Below are positions 44,901-52,627 of a DNA stretch of 64,000 nucleotides, one piece after another (the stretch's first letter is position 1; every line of letters starts with the position of its first letter). A program made the position numbers and the translations under genes. The notes under the pieces are model-generated. The model made no database searches. It saw only the letters and a program-made list of their open reading frames with translations, and was not told where the DNA came from. Location of the stretch: positions 2,294,001 through 2,358,000 of the forward strand of contig CAVTRI010000001.1 in assembly GCA_963737075.1 (NCBI GenBank), read 5' to 3'. Source of the DNA: CAVTRI01 sp963737075 (GTDB lineage Bacteria > Actinomycetota > Acidimicrobiia > Acidimicrobiales > Palsa-688).

Positions 44901-46057
44901 GCCGCTGGGCGCTGTCGGCTGAGCATGAGGAGCTGCGGGCCACAGTCGAGCGCTTCGCGCGCACCGCCGTGGCCCCGGTCATCGGCGAGTACTACGAGCG
45001 GGAGGAATTTCCCTACGAAATTGTGGACCAGATGGGGACGATGGGACTGTTCGGCCTGCCGTTCCCCGAGGAGTACGGCGGCATGGGGGGCGATTACCTG
45101 GCGTTCGGTTTGGCGCTCGAGGAGCTGGCCCGGGCCGACTCGTCGGTAGCCGTCACCCTCGAAGCCGGCGTCGGGCTGGGCGCCATGCCGATTTACCGGT
45201 TCGGCACTGAGGCCCAGAAGCAGGAGTGGCTGCCCCGCCTGTGCGCGGGCAAGCTGCTGGGGGCCTTTGGGCTCACCGAGCCCGGGGGCGGCTCCGACGC
45301 CGGCGCGACCCGCACGACCGCCCGCCTGGACGGGGACGAGTGGGTGATCAACGGGACGAAGGCGTTCATCACGAACTCCGGGACGGGCATCACCGGCCTG
45401 GTGACGGTCACCGCGGTCACAGGCCGGGCTGGCGGACGGCCAGAGATCTCGGCGATCATCGTCCCGGCCGGGACGCCCGGCTTGACCGTCGCCCCCAAGT
45501 ACTCCAAGGTCGGGTGGCTGGCGTCGGACACCCACGAGCTGTCCTTCGTCGACGTCCGGGTGCCGGCGATCAACCTGCTCGGCGACCCCGGACGGGGTTA
45601 CGCACAGTTCCTGCAGACCCTGGACGAGGGCCGCATCGCCCTCGCCGCCCTATCAGTCGGCCTCGCGCAGGGCTGCGTCGACGAATGCCTGCGGTACCTG
45701 GACGAGCGAGAGGCGTTCGGGCACAAGATCGGCGAATACCAGGCGCTGCAGTTCAAGGTCGCCGATATGGAAGCGCGCACTCACGTAGCTCGCCTCGCCT
45801 GGCGAGACGCCGCCTACAGGCTGATGGACGGCGCAGCGTTCAAGAAGGAAGCGGCGATCGCCAAGCTGGTCGCGTCCGACGCCGCCATGATCAACGCCAG
45901 AGAGGCGACGCAGATCTTCGGGGGCTACGGGTTCATGAACGAAACTCCCGTCGGACGGTTCTACCGCGACGCCAAGATCCTCGAGATCGGCGAGGGCACC
46001 TCCGAGGTGCAGCGCATGCTGATCGCCAGGGAACTGGGGTTGCCGGGCCGCACCTGA
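44897..46057 (+). CDS. Acyl-CoA dehydrogenase (isovaleryl-CoA dehydrogenase-like)
   Basis: 386-residue FAD-dependent dehydrogenase. LTEPGGGSDAG and WVINGTKAFITNSG are the family signatures, and GGYGFMNETPVGRFYRDAK with EIGEGTSEVQRM supplies the C-terminal active-site and FAD region. Position at the end of the carboxylase/HMG-CoA lyase operon fits isovaleryl-CoA oxidation, the first committed step of leucine breakdown, though the sequence alone would also suit another short-chain substrate. ATG 44897 overlaps the previous stop. Confidence 0.92.
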   Translation: MSRWALSAEHEELRATVERFARTAVAPVIGEYYEREEFPYEIVDQMGTMGLFGLPFPEEYGGMGGDYLAFGLALEELARADSSVAVTLEAGVGLGAMPIYRFGTEAQKQEWLPRLCAGKLLGAFGLTEPGGGSDAGATRTTARLDGDEWVINGTKAFITNSGTGITGLVTVTAVTGRAGGRPEISAIIVPAGTPGLTVAPKYSKVGWLASDTHELSFVDVRVPAINLLGDPGRGYAQFLQTLDEGRIALAALSVGLAQGCVDECLRYLDEREAFGHKIGEYQALQFKVADMEARTHVARLAWRDAAYRLMDGAAFKKEAAIAKLVASDAAMINAREATQIFGGYGFMNETPVGRFYRDAKILEIGEGTSEVQRMLIARELGLPGRT

Positions 46058-46098
46058 GGTTCGTTTGCGCGTTGTCTTCCGGTCTTTTTCACACAGCG

Positions 46099-46761
46099 CT
46101 ATCGCCAGATGGCCCCGATGCGGGCCCTGCCGGGTGGTAGCCGTTCGGCCCGCCCGCTGGCGATACGGTCAGCCGACCAGGCGACGATCGCCGCGTCCAG
46201 GACGTCCGCAAACCCCGCGCCGCCGGCCTCCTCTAGTCGGTCGGGGACGTCGATTCCGTGAGATTGCAACAACCTTCGCCGCTGACTGACGCCGTTCCAC
46301 GTTGCCTTCGACCATGCCAGCGCCTGTCCGCCGTTGGCCGAGGCGAACGACACCTCGGGATGGACCTCATAGATGCGGCCGTCGAGCCTCGCGACCGGCT
46401 GAACGGCAAGGATGTGCCCGGCCAAGCCGTACGCCTGGGCGGAAATGCCATCGCGCCCGTCGGCCCGTGCGACCCGGTTGGCGTCCGCGCACGAAGCCGC
46501 CCGCAGCAGATCCTCCGACGGCGTCAGAAACACCGATGCCCATCGGGGTCCGACCGCGTTGCGGGCCTCCAGGTCCGCTGGCCGCCGCCGGCCAGCGGGC
46601 GGAAGGCCGATCGGGACGTCCACGCCGAGAACCTCGAGTTCCGGGAGGCGCTGCAACACGGCGCCGACACTCGACACGACGATCGCAGACTCGAAGCAAC
46701 CGTCGCGCAAGGCGACGGCGACCCAGCGGCCCCGCCAGATGTCCGCCCCAGCGACGAACAT
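46099..46761 (-). CDS. DUF429-family protein (predicted nuclease-like)
   Basis: 220-residue DUF429 protein. GADIWRGRWVAVAL, GVDVPIGLPP, RPADLEARNAVG and SVFLTPSEDLLR form the conserved skeleton, which is thought to be an RNase H-like fold; no enzymatic activity is established. Its ATG (46761) is reached by 1-nt overlap with the ROK gene stop (TGATG), so both are one transcriptional unit. Confidence 0.85.
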   Translation of the reverse strand: MFVAGADIWRGRWVAVALRDGCFESAIVVSSVGAVLQRLPELEVLGVDVPIGLPPAGRRRPADLEARNAVGPRWASVFLTPSEDLLRAASCADANRVARADGRDGISAQAYGLAGHILAVQPVARLDGRIYEVHPEVSFASANGGQALAWSKATWNGVSQRRRLLQSHGIDVPDRLEEAGGAGFADVLDAAIVAWSADRIASGRAERLPPGRARIGAIWR

Positions 46762-47786
46762 CAGGCCGGGCGCTCAGCGAACGCCTGGAGTGCGGCGATC
46801 GCCGCCCCGCGTGCGCCCGCCATGTCCCGGTCGGGGACGATGACGACGTCGCGCGACTGTTCGGCTCGCACTTCCAAGTGGTCGAGGACCCGGTCGACAA
46901 ACCAGTCGCGGAACTCCGAACCGGCCTCCACGACCCCACCGCCCACGAAGTAGGCGTCAGGATCGACGACGTCCGCCAGCAACGAGAACAACCGCCCGAT
47001 GGCGGCCGCCTGCTGATAGAAGACTCGCCGGGCCAGCGGATCCTGGGTCTCAGCCAGCGAACGGAGCTGCTTCGCGGCCTCGGCGATCGGAGCGTCCGTG
47101 AGCTCATGCCCCGGGTGACGATCTAGCCAGTACGGCAACAGGTTGCGGACGATGCCCGTGAGCGACGCAATGCTTTCGGCGTCGCCGACACGGCCGCAGT
47201 TGCAGACGGGCAAGGGTTGGCCGTCAGCGAGCAGCCCCTCGAGGGGAATGCGCACGTGCCCGAGCTCCCCCGCCATGCCTGCGGCGCCGACGACGAGCGA
47301 ACCCCGCACCACCAGACCGCCTCCGAGACCGGTGCCAACGACGGCCGCCACGCTCGAGCGTTGTGCCGCCTGCTCAGCAAACAGCGTGTGATGGGCGTAC
47401 AGCGCAGCCGCGTTGGCGTCGTTGCTGTAGGTGACCGGCAGCCGCAATCGGGCCTCCAGCGCGCCGCGTACGTCGAAGCCCCACCACTCCTGATTGGCGA
47501 AGTTGGTGGCGCCCCGTGACGACAGCACGCCGGTGGGGGACGCGGGACCCGGCGTGCCGAGCCCAACCGCAATCACCTCGCCGGCGTCGATACCTGCGGC
47601 GGCCACCCCGTTGGCGAACGCCTTGGCCAGCGCCTCCACCGCCACCGCCGGCCCCTCGCGCACCCGGCTCGGGGATTCGACCATCTCCTGGATCAAGAAC
47701 GTCCCGGTCTCGTCGAGAACCGTCACGTTGTCGGCGGTCCCTCCCATGTCGATCCCGACCACCAGTTCGGCACCCACGCCACGCAT
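46761..47786 (-). CDS. ROK-family sugar kinase
   Basis: About 341-residue ROK-fold kinase, probably of glucose or an amino sugar. The ATP-binding start VVGIDMGGT, the catalytic VTYSNDANAAAL (Asp in ND) and GTGLGGGLVV are conserved. The zinc site normally has CxCGxxGCxE; here it reads CNCGRVGDAES, so the third cysteine is Asp. The long C-terminal half is complete. I start at ATG 47786 (or GTG 47777); the open frame continues upstream into the repeat block without family character. Confidence 0.88.
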   Translation of the reverse strand: MRGVGAELVVGIDMGGTADNVTVLDETGTFLIQEMVESPSRVREGPAVAVEALAKAFANGVAAAGIDAGEVIAVGLGTPGPASPTGVLSSRGATNFANQEWWGFDVRGALEARLRLPVTYSNDANAAALYAHHTLFAEQAAQRSSVAAVVGTGLGGGLVVRGSLVVGAAGMAGELGHVRIPLEGLLADGQPLPVCNCGRVGDAESIASLTGIVRNLLPYWLDRHPGHELTDAPIAEAAKQLRSLAETQDPLARRVFYQQAAAIGRLFSLLADVVDPDAYFVGGGVVEAGSEFRDWFVDRVLDHLEVRAEQSRDVVIVPDRDMAGARGAAIAALQAFAERPA

Positions 47787-47873
47787 TCTGCCCCTTGCGA
47801 CAGTGTCGCGCCCGTGCCGGCAGGCTTTCCTTGACGAGCGCTCCCGCTTTGAGCCGCCGGGTTCTCTTGCCGA

Positions 47874-48560
47874 GCGCTCTCGTCGAGCGGGCACCGTCGC
47901 GCCAAGCCCCGCCCTGATGGCGCGAGCCGTCGCGGCGGTACACCAGCGGGGCGCGCTTTGGCATCGCACATGACGCGTCATCGCGCCGTCCGCGAAAGCA
48001 GCCGCGCTCCGTCGCGCCAAACCCCGCCAGAAGGCGCGATCAGCCGCGCCCGCAAGCGGCGCTTATATGGCACGGTCGAGCGCTCTCGTTGAGCGGGCAC
48101 CGTCGCGCCAAGTCCTCGCCAGAACGCGCGATCAGCCGCGCCCGCAAGCGGCGCTTACATGGCACCGTGGAGCCGTTTCGCGCCAAGTCCCGCCTGATGG
48201 CGCGAGCCGTCGCGGCGGTACACCAGCGGGGCGCGCTTTGGCATCACATAGGACGCGTCATCGCGCCGTGCGCGAAAGCAGCCGCGCTCGGTCGCGCCAA
48301 GCCGCGCCAGAAGGCGCGATCAGCCGCGCCCGCAAGCGGCGCTTATATGGCACGGTGGAGCGCTCTCGTTGAGCGGGCACCATCCGCCAAGTCCCGCCAG
48401 ATGGCGCGAGCCGTCGCGGCGGTACACCAGCGGGGCGCGCTTTGGCATTCACATATGAGGCGTCATCGCGCCGTCCGCGAAAGCAGCCGCGCTCGGTCGC
48501 GCCGAGCCCCGCCAGAAGGCGCGATCAGCCGCGCCCGCCAGCCGCGCCCGCAAGCCGCGG
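47874..48560. repeat. Mosaic of long imperfect repeats in the ROK/CMD divergent spacer
   Basis: About 690 nt of GC-rich repeats filling most of the 906-nt spacer between 47787 and 48692. Three module types recur. Module X (GCGCTCTCGTTGAGCGGGCA...) starts at 47874, 48080 and 48360. Module Y, beginning ATGGCGCGAGCCGTCGCGGC, starts at 47917, 48197 and 48401 and is identical for about 48 nt. Module Z (from GCGTCATCGCGCCGT to GCTTATATGGCAC) runs about 47975-48073, 48255-48353, and partly at 48115-48166 and after 48461. The order varies (X-Y-Z, X-Z', Y-Z, X-Y-Z), suggesting duplication with rearrangement. No RNA class or coding sense is supported. Confidence 0.88.
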
Positions 48561-48692
48561 CCGCAAGCCCCGCCAGAAGGCGCGATCAGCCCCGCCCCAA
48601 GCAGCCGCACCCGATCGCGCCCAGTCTCCCCGCAAGCCGCGACGAGCCCCGCCCCGTCCGCCCCAACATTCAACCGACTACCGTGAACCCGC

Positions 48693-49253
48693 GTGATCCC
48701 CCGCCCCTCCGCTCCGCGCGTTTCTCCTCTCTCTCGGGAAGAACGCAGCCCGTCGGCACAGCAGTTGCTTGACGGCGTTGTCGTGGGCGGCGGTGAGGCC
48801 AACATCTTCACCACGCTCGTCCGGGCCGAGGGGCTCGCCCGGCGGTGGCTGCCGCTCGGCGGCAAATTGCTCAACGGCAAGATCCCAGCCCGCGACCGGG
48901 AACTCATGATCCTGCGCACCGGCTGGAACTGCAAGGCCGAGTACGAATGGGCCCAGCACGTCCGTATCGCCCTGGCCGCCGGCCTCACCCAGGACGAGAT
49001 TGATCGGGTCGCGGATGGTCCGGATGCCGCCGCCAACGCATGGGAGACATTGTTGTTGCGTGCAGCCGACGAGCTTCACTCCGACTGGTGCCTGTCGGAC
49101 AGCACGTGGCAGGGGCTGGCCGAGCGCTACGACACCCAACAGCTCATTGAAGTGCCCATGCTGGTCGGCCACTACCACATGATCGCGATGACCCTCAACA
49201 GCCTGGGCGTGCCGATCGACGAGGGACTTCCAGGGTTTCCCCGCGGGACCTGA
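48693..49253 (+). CDS. Carboxymuconolactone decarboxylase-family protein
   Basis: 186-residue AhpD/CMD-fold protein. The family helix has EYEWAQHVRIALAAGLTQDEI with the Glu/His pair expected in non-redox members; no CxxC pair is visible, so an AhpD-like peroxidase role is unlikely. Similar actinobacterial proteins are annotated as carboxymuconolactone decarboxylase family with unknown substrate. GTG 48693 is the only strong start. It is divergent from the ROK gene across the repeat block. Confidence 0.88.
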   Translation: MIPRPSAPRVSPLSREERSPSAQQLLDGVVVGGGEANIFTTLVRAEGLARRWLPLGGKLLNGKIPARDRELMILRTGWNCKAEYEWAQHVRIALAAGLTQDEIDRVADGPDAAANAWETLLLRAADELHSDWCLSDSTWQGLAERYDTQQLIEVPMLVGHYHMIAMTLNSLGVPIDEGLPGFPRGT

Positions 49254-49275
49254 CTCGAGCCAGGGTACCGATGTT

Positions 49276-50043
49276 TCACCCCGGCTGCATCGGGCCCACC
49301 TGCAGCACGTTGTCCGCTGTGTTGGCGCACGCCTGCCCGGTTTGAGGGATGACCAACGACGCCCGCTCGCCGGGGGGGTAGACGCGTAATCCGGCGAACG
49401 CTGTGAGCTGGCAGGAGGGCTGCGGGTAGTTGAGGGAGTCGGTCTCCAAAAGTGGTGCCTGCGCCGAACCGCCCGGGGCCAGGGCGACAGCCTGCACCGG
49501 CCTGGGCGATCGGATTGCGGGGGCGCCAACCGTGTTGCCGTTCGGGGCAACGTAGGACACGCCCGGGTAGCCGTAGAGGGTGCAGGTCGCCGGGCCAGTA
49601 TTGGTCAGCACCAGGGTGTAGGCCACGCCGCCCGCGGTGCCGCTTTGTCCGGTGAGTTGGCCCGATAGCTGGTTGGCGGCGCACGAAGGCAGCACGGTGG
49701 TCGTTGGCGCCGAGGACGATGGTGAAGTCGACGTGGTCGTCGATGGGACGGGCGGCGCCGGTGAAGCTTGCAAGCTGGTCGGCGACCCCAACGGTGAAGC
49801 CGAAGTGGTCGTTGATGGGACCGTGGGTGCCGGCGAAGGTACGAACGTGGTCGATGAGCCGCCCACCACGTTCAGCTTGGTGGAGCCGCCGCCGACCGTG
49901 AGCGGCACAGCGATTGCCGCGGCGACAATTGCTGCGAAGGCCGCCAGCAGGGCCGCGCGGCGGCGACGGCGCATCTGCTGGGCGCGCTGGTAGGTGCGGC
50001 GCAACATCTCGCCCGATGGCGTCGGGGTCCCCGGGTCGCTCAT
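49276..50043 (-). CDS. Membrane-anchored DUF4232 protein, sigma-factor partner
   Basis: 255-residue protein with a short basic cytosolic N-terminus (QQMRRRRRAA), one membrane helix (residues 31-50), a Ser/Thr/Pro linker holding a duplicated PSTTTSASP-like segment, and a DUF4232 domain ending in YPPGERASLVIPQ and TGQACANT. It is encoded directly after the ECF sigma gene with an ATGA overlap, a typical position for an anti-sigma or extracytoplasmic sensor. No zinc-binding anti-sigma motif is visible, so any sigma control is an inference. Confidence 0.8.
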   Translation of the reverse strand: MSDPGTPTPSGEMLRRTYQRAQQMRRRRRAALLAAFAAIVAAAIAVPLTVGGGSTKLNVVGGSSTTFVPSPAPTVPSTTTSASPLGSPTSLQASPAPPVPSTTTSTSPSSSAPTTTVLPSCAANQLSGQLTGQSGTAGGVAYTLVLTNTGPATCTLYGYPGVSYVAPNGNTVGAPAIRSPRPVQAVALAPGGSAQAPLLETDSLNYPQPSCQLTAFAGLRVYPPGERASLVIPQTGQACANTADNVLQVGPMQPG

Positions 50044-50564
50044 TCGGTTGCCCCTTTCAGGGCCCCGGCTCCTAATCGGTCGCGGAGTGTCGCCAGCCCG
50101 CGGTGGAGGTGGGCCTTCACCGAGCCGGGCGAGATGCCGAGCGCGGCGGCGACCTCGTCAGTGCTCATGTCTGCGAAAAACCTGAGCGCCACGACTTCAC
50201 GTTGTCGTCGGGGCAGCCGTCGAACCTGCTGCACGAGCGTCTCCCGGTCGCGGCCGTCGTCCTGTAGCGGAGGGACCGTGTGGCGGCGAAGGATCCGTTC
50301 CCGCCGGACTCGCTTGCGCACCACACCGATGGCTTCGTTGGTAGTGACTCGCAGGAGCCATGCCTCTCGGTGGTCCATCGCTCGAAGCCGGGGCCATCGC
50401 AGATAGGCCTTGGCCAACGCCTCGGAGGCAGCGTCCTCGGCCGAGGCCAGATCGCCGGTGATCCGGCGGGCCGCCGCCACCGCCGCTGGCAAGATGGCGG
50501 CGAAGAAGTCGGCGTAGTCGGGCGCGAGATCATCGACCGGGGGCTCGACCACCGTCATCGTCAT
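50040..50564 (-). CDS. ECF RNA polymerase sigma factor (SigE-type)
   Basis: 174-residue ECF sigma factor. Region 2 (DLASAEDAASEALAKAYLRWPRL, HREAWLLRVTTNEA) and region 4 (LPRRQREVVALRFFADMSTDEVAAALGISPGSVKAHLHRGLATLRD) are clear. The type is SigE-like of the SigE family subgroup in high-GC Gram-positives. Two Met codons open the frame (50564 or 50558). Its stop overlaps the DUF4232 protein start. The target regulon is not visible. Confidence 0.93.
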   Translation of the reverse strand: MTMTVVEPPVDDLAPDYADFFAAILPAAVAAARRITGDLASAEDAASEALAKAYLRWPRLRAMDHREAWLLRVTTNEAIGVVRKRVRRERILRRHTVPPLQDDGRDRETLVQQVRRLPRRQREVVALRFFADMSTDEVAAALGISPGSVKAHLHRGLATLRDRLGAGALKGATE

Positions 50565-50937
50565 CTCGAGTTCGCCGGGGCCAGGTCACTGTCGAGATCA
50601 TGCTCGCTGACCGGTTGTCTTGGCTCCATATCTGCCCGGCCGCCCCTGAGACGGGCGCGGGCAGGCCACGCCGGGATACTGACGTCGATCGGGACGGCCA
50701 GACCTCGACGGACGAACGTCATCGGTGATCCTTCGACAGGGGTGCGATTTCCGCCTGTTCAACGCGTGAGAGCCCCATCCGGTTGACATCGGTCTTCGCG
50801 GCATCGCCGAGTACCGAGTGCCAGCACTGAATTTCATCTTCTACGGACTGATGACCGGGACGTAGAGGCTCGCTCGGCGGAGCGCTGCGGCGGCGTCCCC
50901 TATGGCGACACCGCTCCCGACCATGTCTGCGTTTGCG
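50565..50937. other. Spacer without a supported gene
   Basis: 373 nt between the sigma factor start and the tRNA. An open frame on the minus strand (50598-50837) has no recognisable family, ribosome-binding site or codon pattern, and I leave it out. No repeat or clear promoter stands out. Confidence 0.6.
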
Positions 50938-51011
50938 TGGGCGCTACAGGACTCGAACCTGTGACTCCCGCGTTGTAAGCGCGGTGCTCTGACCAACTGA
51001 GCTAAGCGCCC
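50938..51011 (-). tRNA. tRNA-Val (anticodon TAC)
   Basis: 74-nt tRNA read on the minus strand. Acceptor stem GGGCGCT pairs with AGCGCCC; D-arm has AGCTCAGTTGGTCAGAGC; anticodon stem CCGCG/CGCGG encloses CTTACAA, giving TAC; T-arm has GGTTCGAGTCC. No CCA is encoded, as in many actinobacteria. Confidence 0.97.
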
Positions 51012-51068
51012 GCGTGGGACTTGCGGGATCGAGCCGGCAACGCTAGCGCTCCGGGGCGGCCGCTGACG

Positions 51069-51845
51069 CTACATGCTCGTCGCAGTGGTGACAGTCGCAC
51101 GGCGCCAGCACACGACCGCGCCGGCTCCCGCCAGCAACAAGATCGCTCCGGCCGCCGGCCACCACGCCGCTCCCGCTAGGGCGGCGGCAGCGGCCGCCTG
51201 CGTGCCGACCACTGCCCAGCGGACCGGAGCCTCCCACCGGTAGAGCCGGCGGTGGATGCGCGCGAGGGCAGCCGGGGTCGTCGCCCCCGCTCCCACGTAG
51301 ACGGCGAGCCCACGGACGAACCCAAACACGACGCCGGCGAGCAGCGCGATTACCGGCCGCCCAGAGAGCGCGCCCAGTGCCACAGTCAGGAACACCCCGG
51401 CCGTCATGATGTAGGTAGCCACGCCGACGCCGATCTGCCAGCCGAACCCGGCGCCGTACACCCCGTTTCGGAACTGGTCGAGCCAACGTTCATTGACCTG
51501 TCGGCGCATGACCGGGATCGTGATGCCCCAGCGGCGAAGCATCCCGGCATCGGCTGCGGCGGCGGCCAGGGCGCAAGCGGCCCCGATGGCGACGCTGGCC
51601 GTGGACGGTAGGCCCGTCGCCGAGATCACCGCAGCCAACGCCATGGCGGCCGCCCCAAGGCACGCCCCACCGATGGTCGCGCCGGCGACGAACCAGGCAG
51701 CGGTTGCGCCGAACCGGTGCCCCCGACCGCGTTCGCCGATCGGGGTGATCGACGACAGCATCGACAGCCCGCACGGCGACCACGTGGATCGAACCGCGGC
51801 GACGACCGCCACGACGAAGAGCACGACGATCAGGGTCGCTGTCAC
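51069..51845 (-). CDS. Multi-pass membrane protein with WSPCGLSML motif
   Basis: 258-residue integral membrane protein with about six to seven hydrophobic segments. The N-terminal WSPCGLSMLSSITPIGER resembles the PCxxP-like first-helix region of CcdA/DsbD-family membrane proteins, but only one Cys is seen in the motif. A hydrophilic loop (MLRRWGITIPVMRRQVNERW) follows the third helix. I do not recognise a characterised family. It lies between tRNA-Val and whiB on the same strand. Confidence 0.7.
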   Translation of the reverse strand: MTATLIVVLFVVAVVAAVRSTWSPCGLSMLSSITPIGERGRGHRFGATAAWFVAGATIGGACLGAAAMALAAVISATGLPSTASVAIGAACALAAAAADAGMLRRWGITIPVMRRQVNERWLDQFRNGVYGAGFGWQIGVGVATYIMTAGVFLTVALGALSGRPVIALLAGVVFGFVRGLAVYVGAGATTPAALARIHRRLYRWEAPVRWAVVGTQAAAAAALAGAAWWPAAGAILLLAGAGAVVCWRRATVTTATSM

Positions 51846-51904
51846 ACGCCGAGGCTAGCGCCCCCCGGTGGCCGCCCCCGCTGACCGCACGCACCGGCGT
51901 GCGG

Positions 51905-52225
51905 TCAGGCGGTGAGCTGGATGTCTGCCGGAGGGTTCTTGGGCGGACGACCTCGTTTTCGCTTCTGGGCCAGGATCTTGCCGTTGGCGAACAGCTGACC
52001 ACCCCACACGCCCCACGGCTCCCGACGGGCAATGGCCCCGTCCAGGCAGGGTTCGATCAGGCTGCAGCCGGCGCAGACGGCCTTCGCCTTGGCGATATCG
52101 GGGATCTGGTCCGAGAAGAAGAGCTCGGTCGTAGCCACCGAACTGTCCCGGCAGCGCGCCTCCGCCCACTCGTCGGAGGGTCCCATCTCAACGTTGAGCT
52201 GGTCGATCAACTCCTGGGCGAACAT
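51905..52225 (-). CDS. WhiB-family iron-sulfur transcriptional regulator
   Basis: 106-residue Wbl protein that binds a [4Fe-4S] cluster and works with the primary sigma factor. Four conserved cysteines are C25, C51, C54 (CAGC) and C60; the GVWGG turn follows, then a basic DNA-binding tail KRKRGRPPKNPP. ATG 52225 is the start supported by family length. A terminator-like hairpin lies upstream. WhiB proteins are essentially confined to actinobacteria and their phages, supporting the lineage call. Confidence 0.95.
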   Translation of the reverse strand: MFAQELIDQLNVEMGPSDEWAEARCRDSSVATTELFFSDQIPDIAKAKAVCAGCSLIEPCLDGAIARREPWGVWGGQLFANGKILAQKRKRGRPPKNPPADIQLTA

Positions 52226-52254
52226 CTCGCCATTGCCTTTCTGTTCTGGTGGAA

Positions 52255-52294
52255 ATGAGGAAACAAAGAGGCCGCCGGGAAATCCCGACGGCCT
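52255..52294 (-). terminator. Intrinsic-terminator-like hairpin upstream of whiB
   Basis: A stem of about 13 bp with one internal mismatch (52267-52279 with 52282-52294) has a very short AA/TT loop. On the minus strand it is followed by TTTGTTTCC, so it would end transcription coming from the small gene at 52327-52524 or act as an attenuator in the whiB leader. Confidence 0.65.
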
Positions 52295-52326
52295 CTGAGC
52301 CCTTCCTTCGGAACTGATCCTGACAG

Positions 52327-52524
52327 TTAGCCTGATGGACCGTCCTCTGGGCTCAGGGGCCAACGATTGCCGTTCCCGTCCGCCTTGCGGGAGCGCACCA
52401 CGGTGCCGGCGTGAGGGGCCTGGATCCTGAGGAGCACGGCAAAGGCGGACGGGTAGGACATCACGGGCGCGCCGAGGGGGGCAGTCGTCGCGTTGACGCT
52501 CTGCGGCATCGTGATGCTCAACAC
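52327..52524 (-). CDS. Small hypothetical protein
   Basis: 65-residue open frame chosen from a GTG at 52524 that follows GAGGAAGGGAGC by about 4 nt, a strong ribosome-binding site, with ATG 52509 as an alternative five codons on. The product (MPQSVNATTAPLGAPVMSYP at the start, RIQAPHAGTVVRSRKADGNG later) has no recognised domain. It sits between the inositol-phosphatase gene and a terminator-like hairpin, so it is probably transcribed. Reality as a protein is uncertain. Confidence 0.45.
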   Translation of the reverse strand: MLSITMPQSVNATTAPLGAPVMSYPSAFAVLLRIQAPHAGTVVRSRKADGNGNRWPLSPEDGPSG

Positions 52525-52627
52525 GGCGCTCCCTTCCTCAGTCGGCTCGGCGTGCACCGATGCGCGGAGACCTTCTCCGGCATCCCCATCCAACACGTCC
52601 GCGCGCGCGCCGTCAACCGATTTTCTC

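Noticed and set aside
48089..48772. Long open frames through the repeat block on both strands
   Set aside because: Repeated Arg/Ala-rich low-complexity translation, no ribosome-binding site and no family; expected by chance in very GC-rich repeats.
50598..50837. 80-codon minus-strand open frame beside tRNA-Val
   Set aside because: No recognisable protein family, no ribosome-binding site, and another frame looks equally plausible; not supported.
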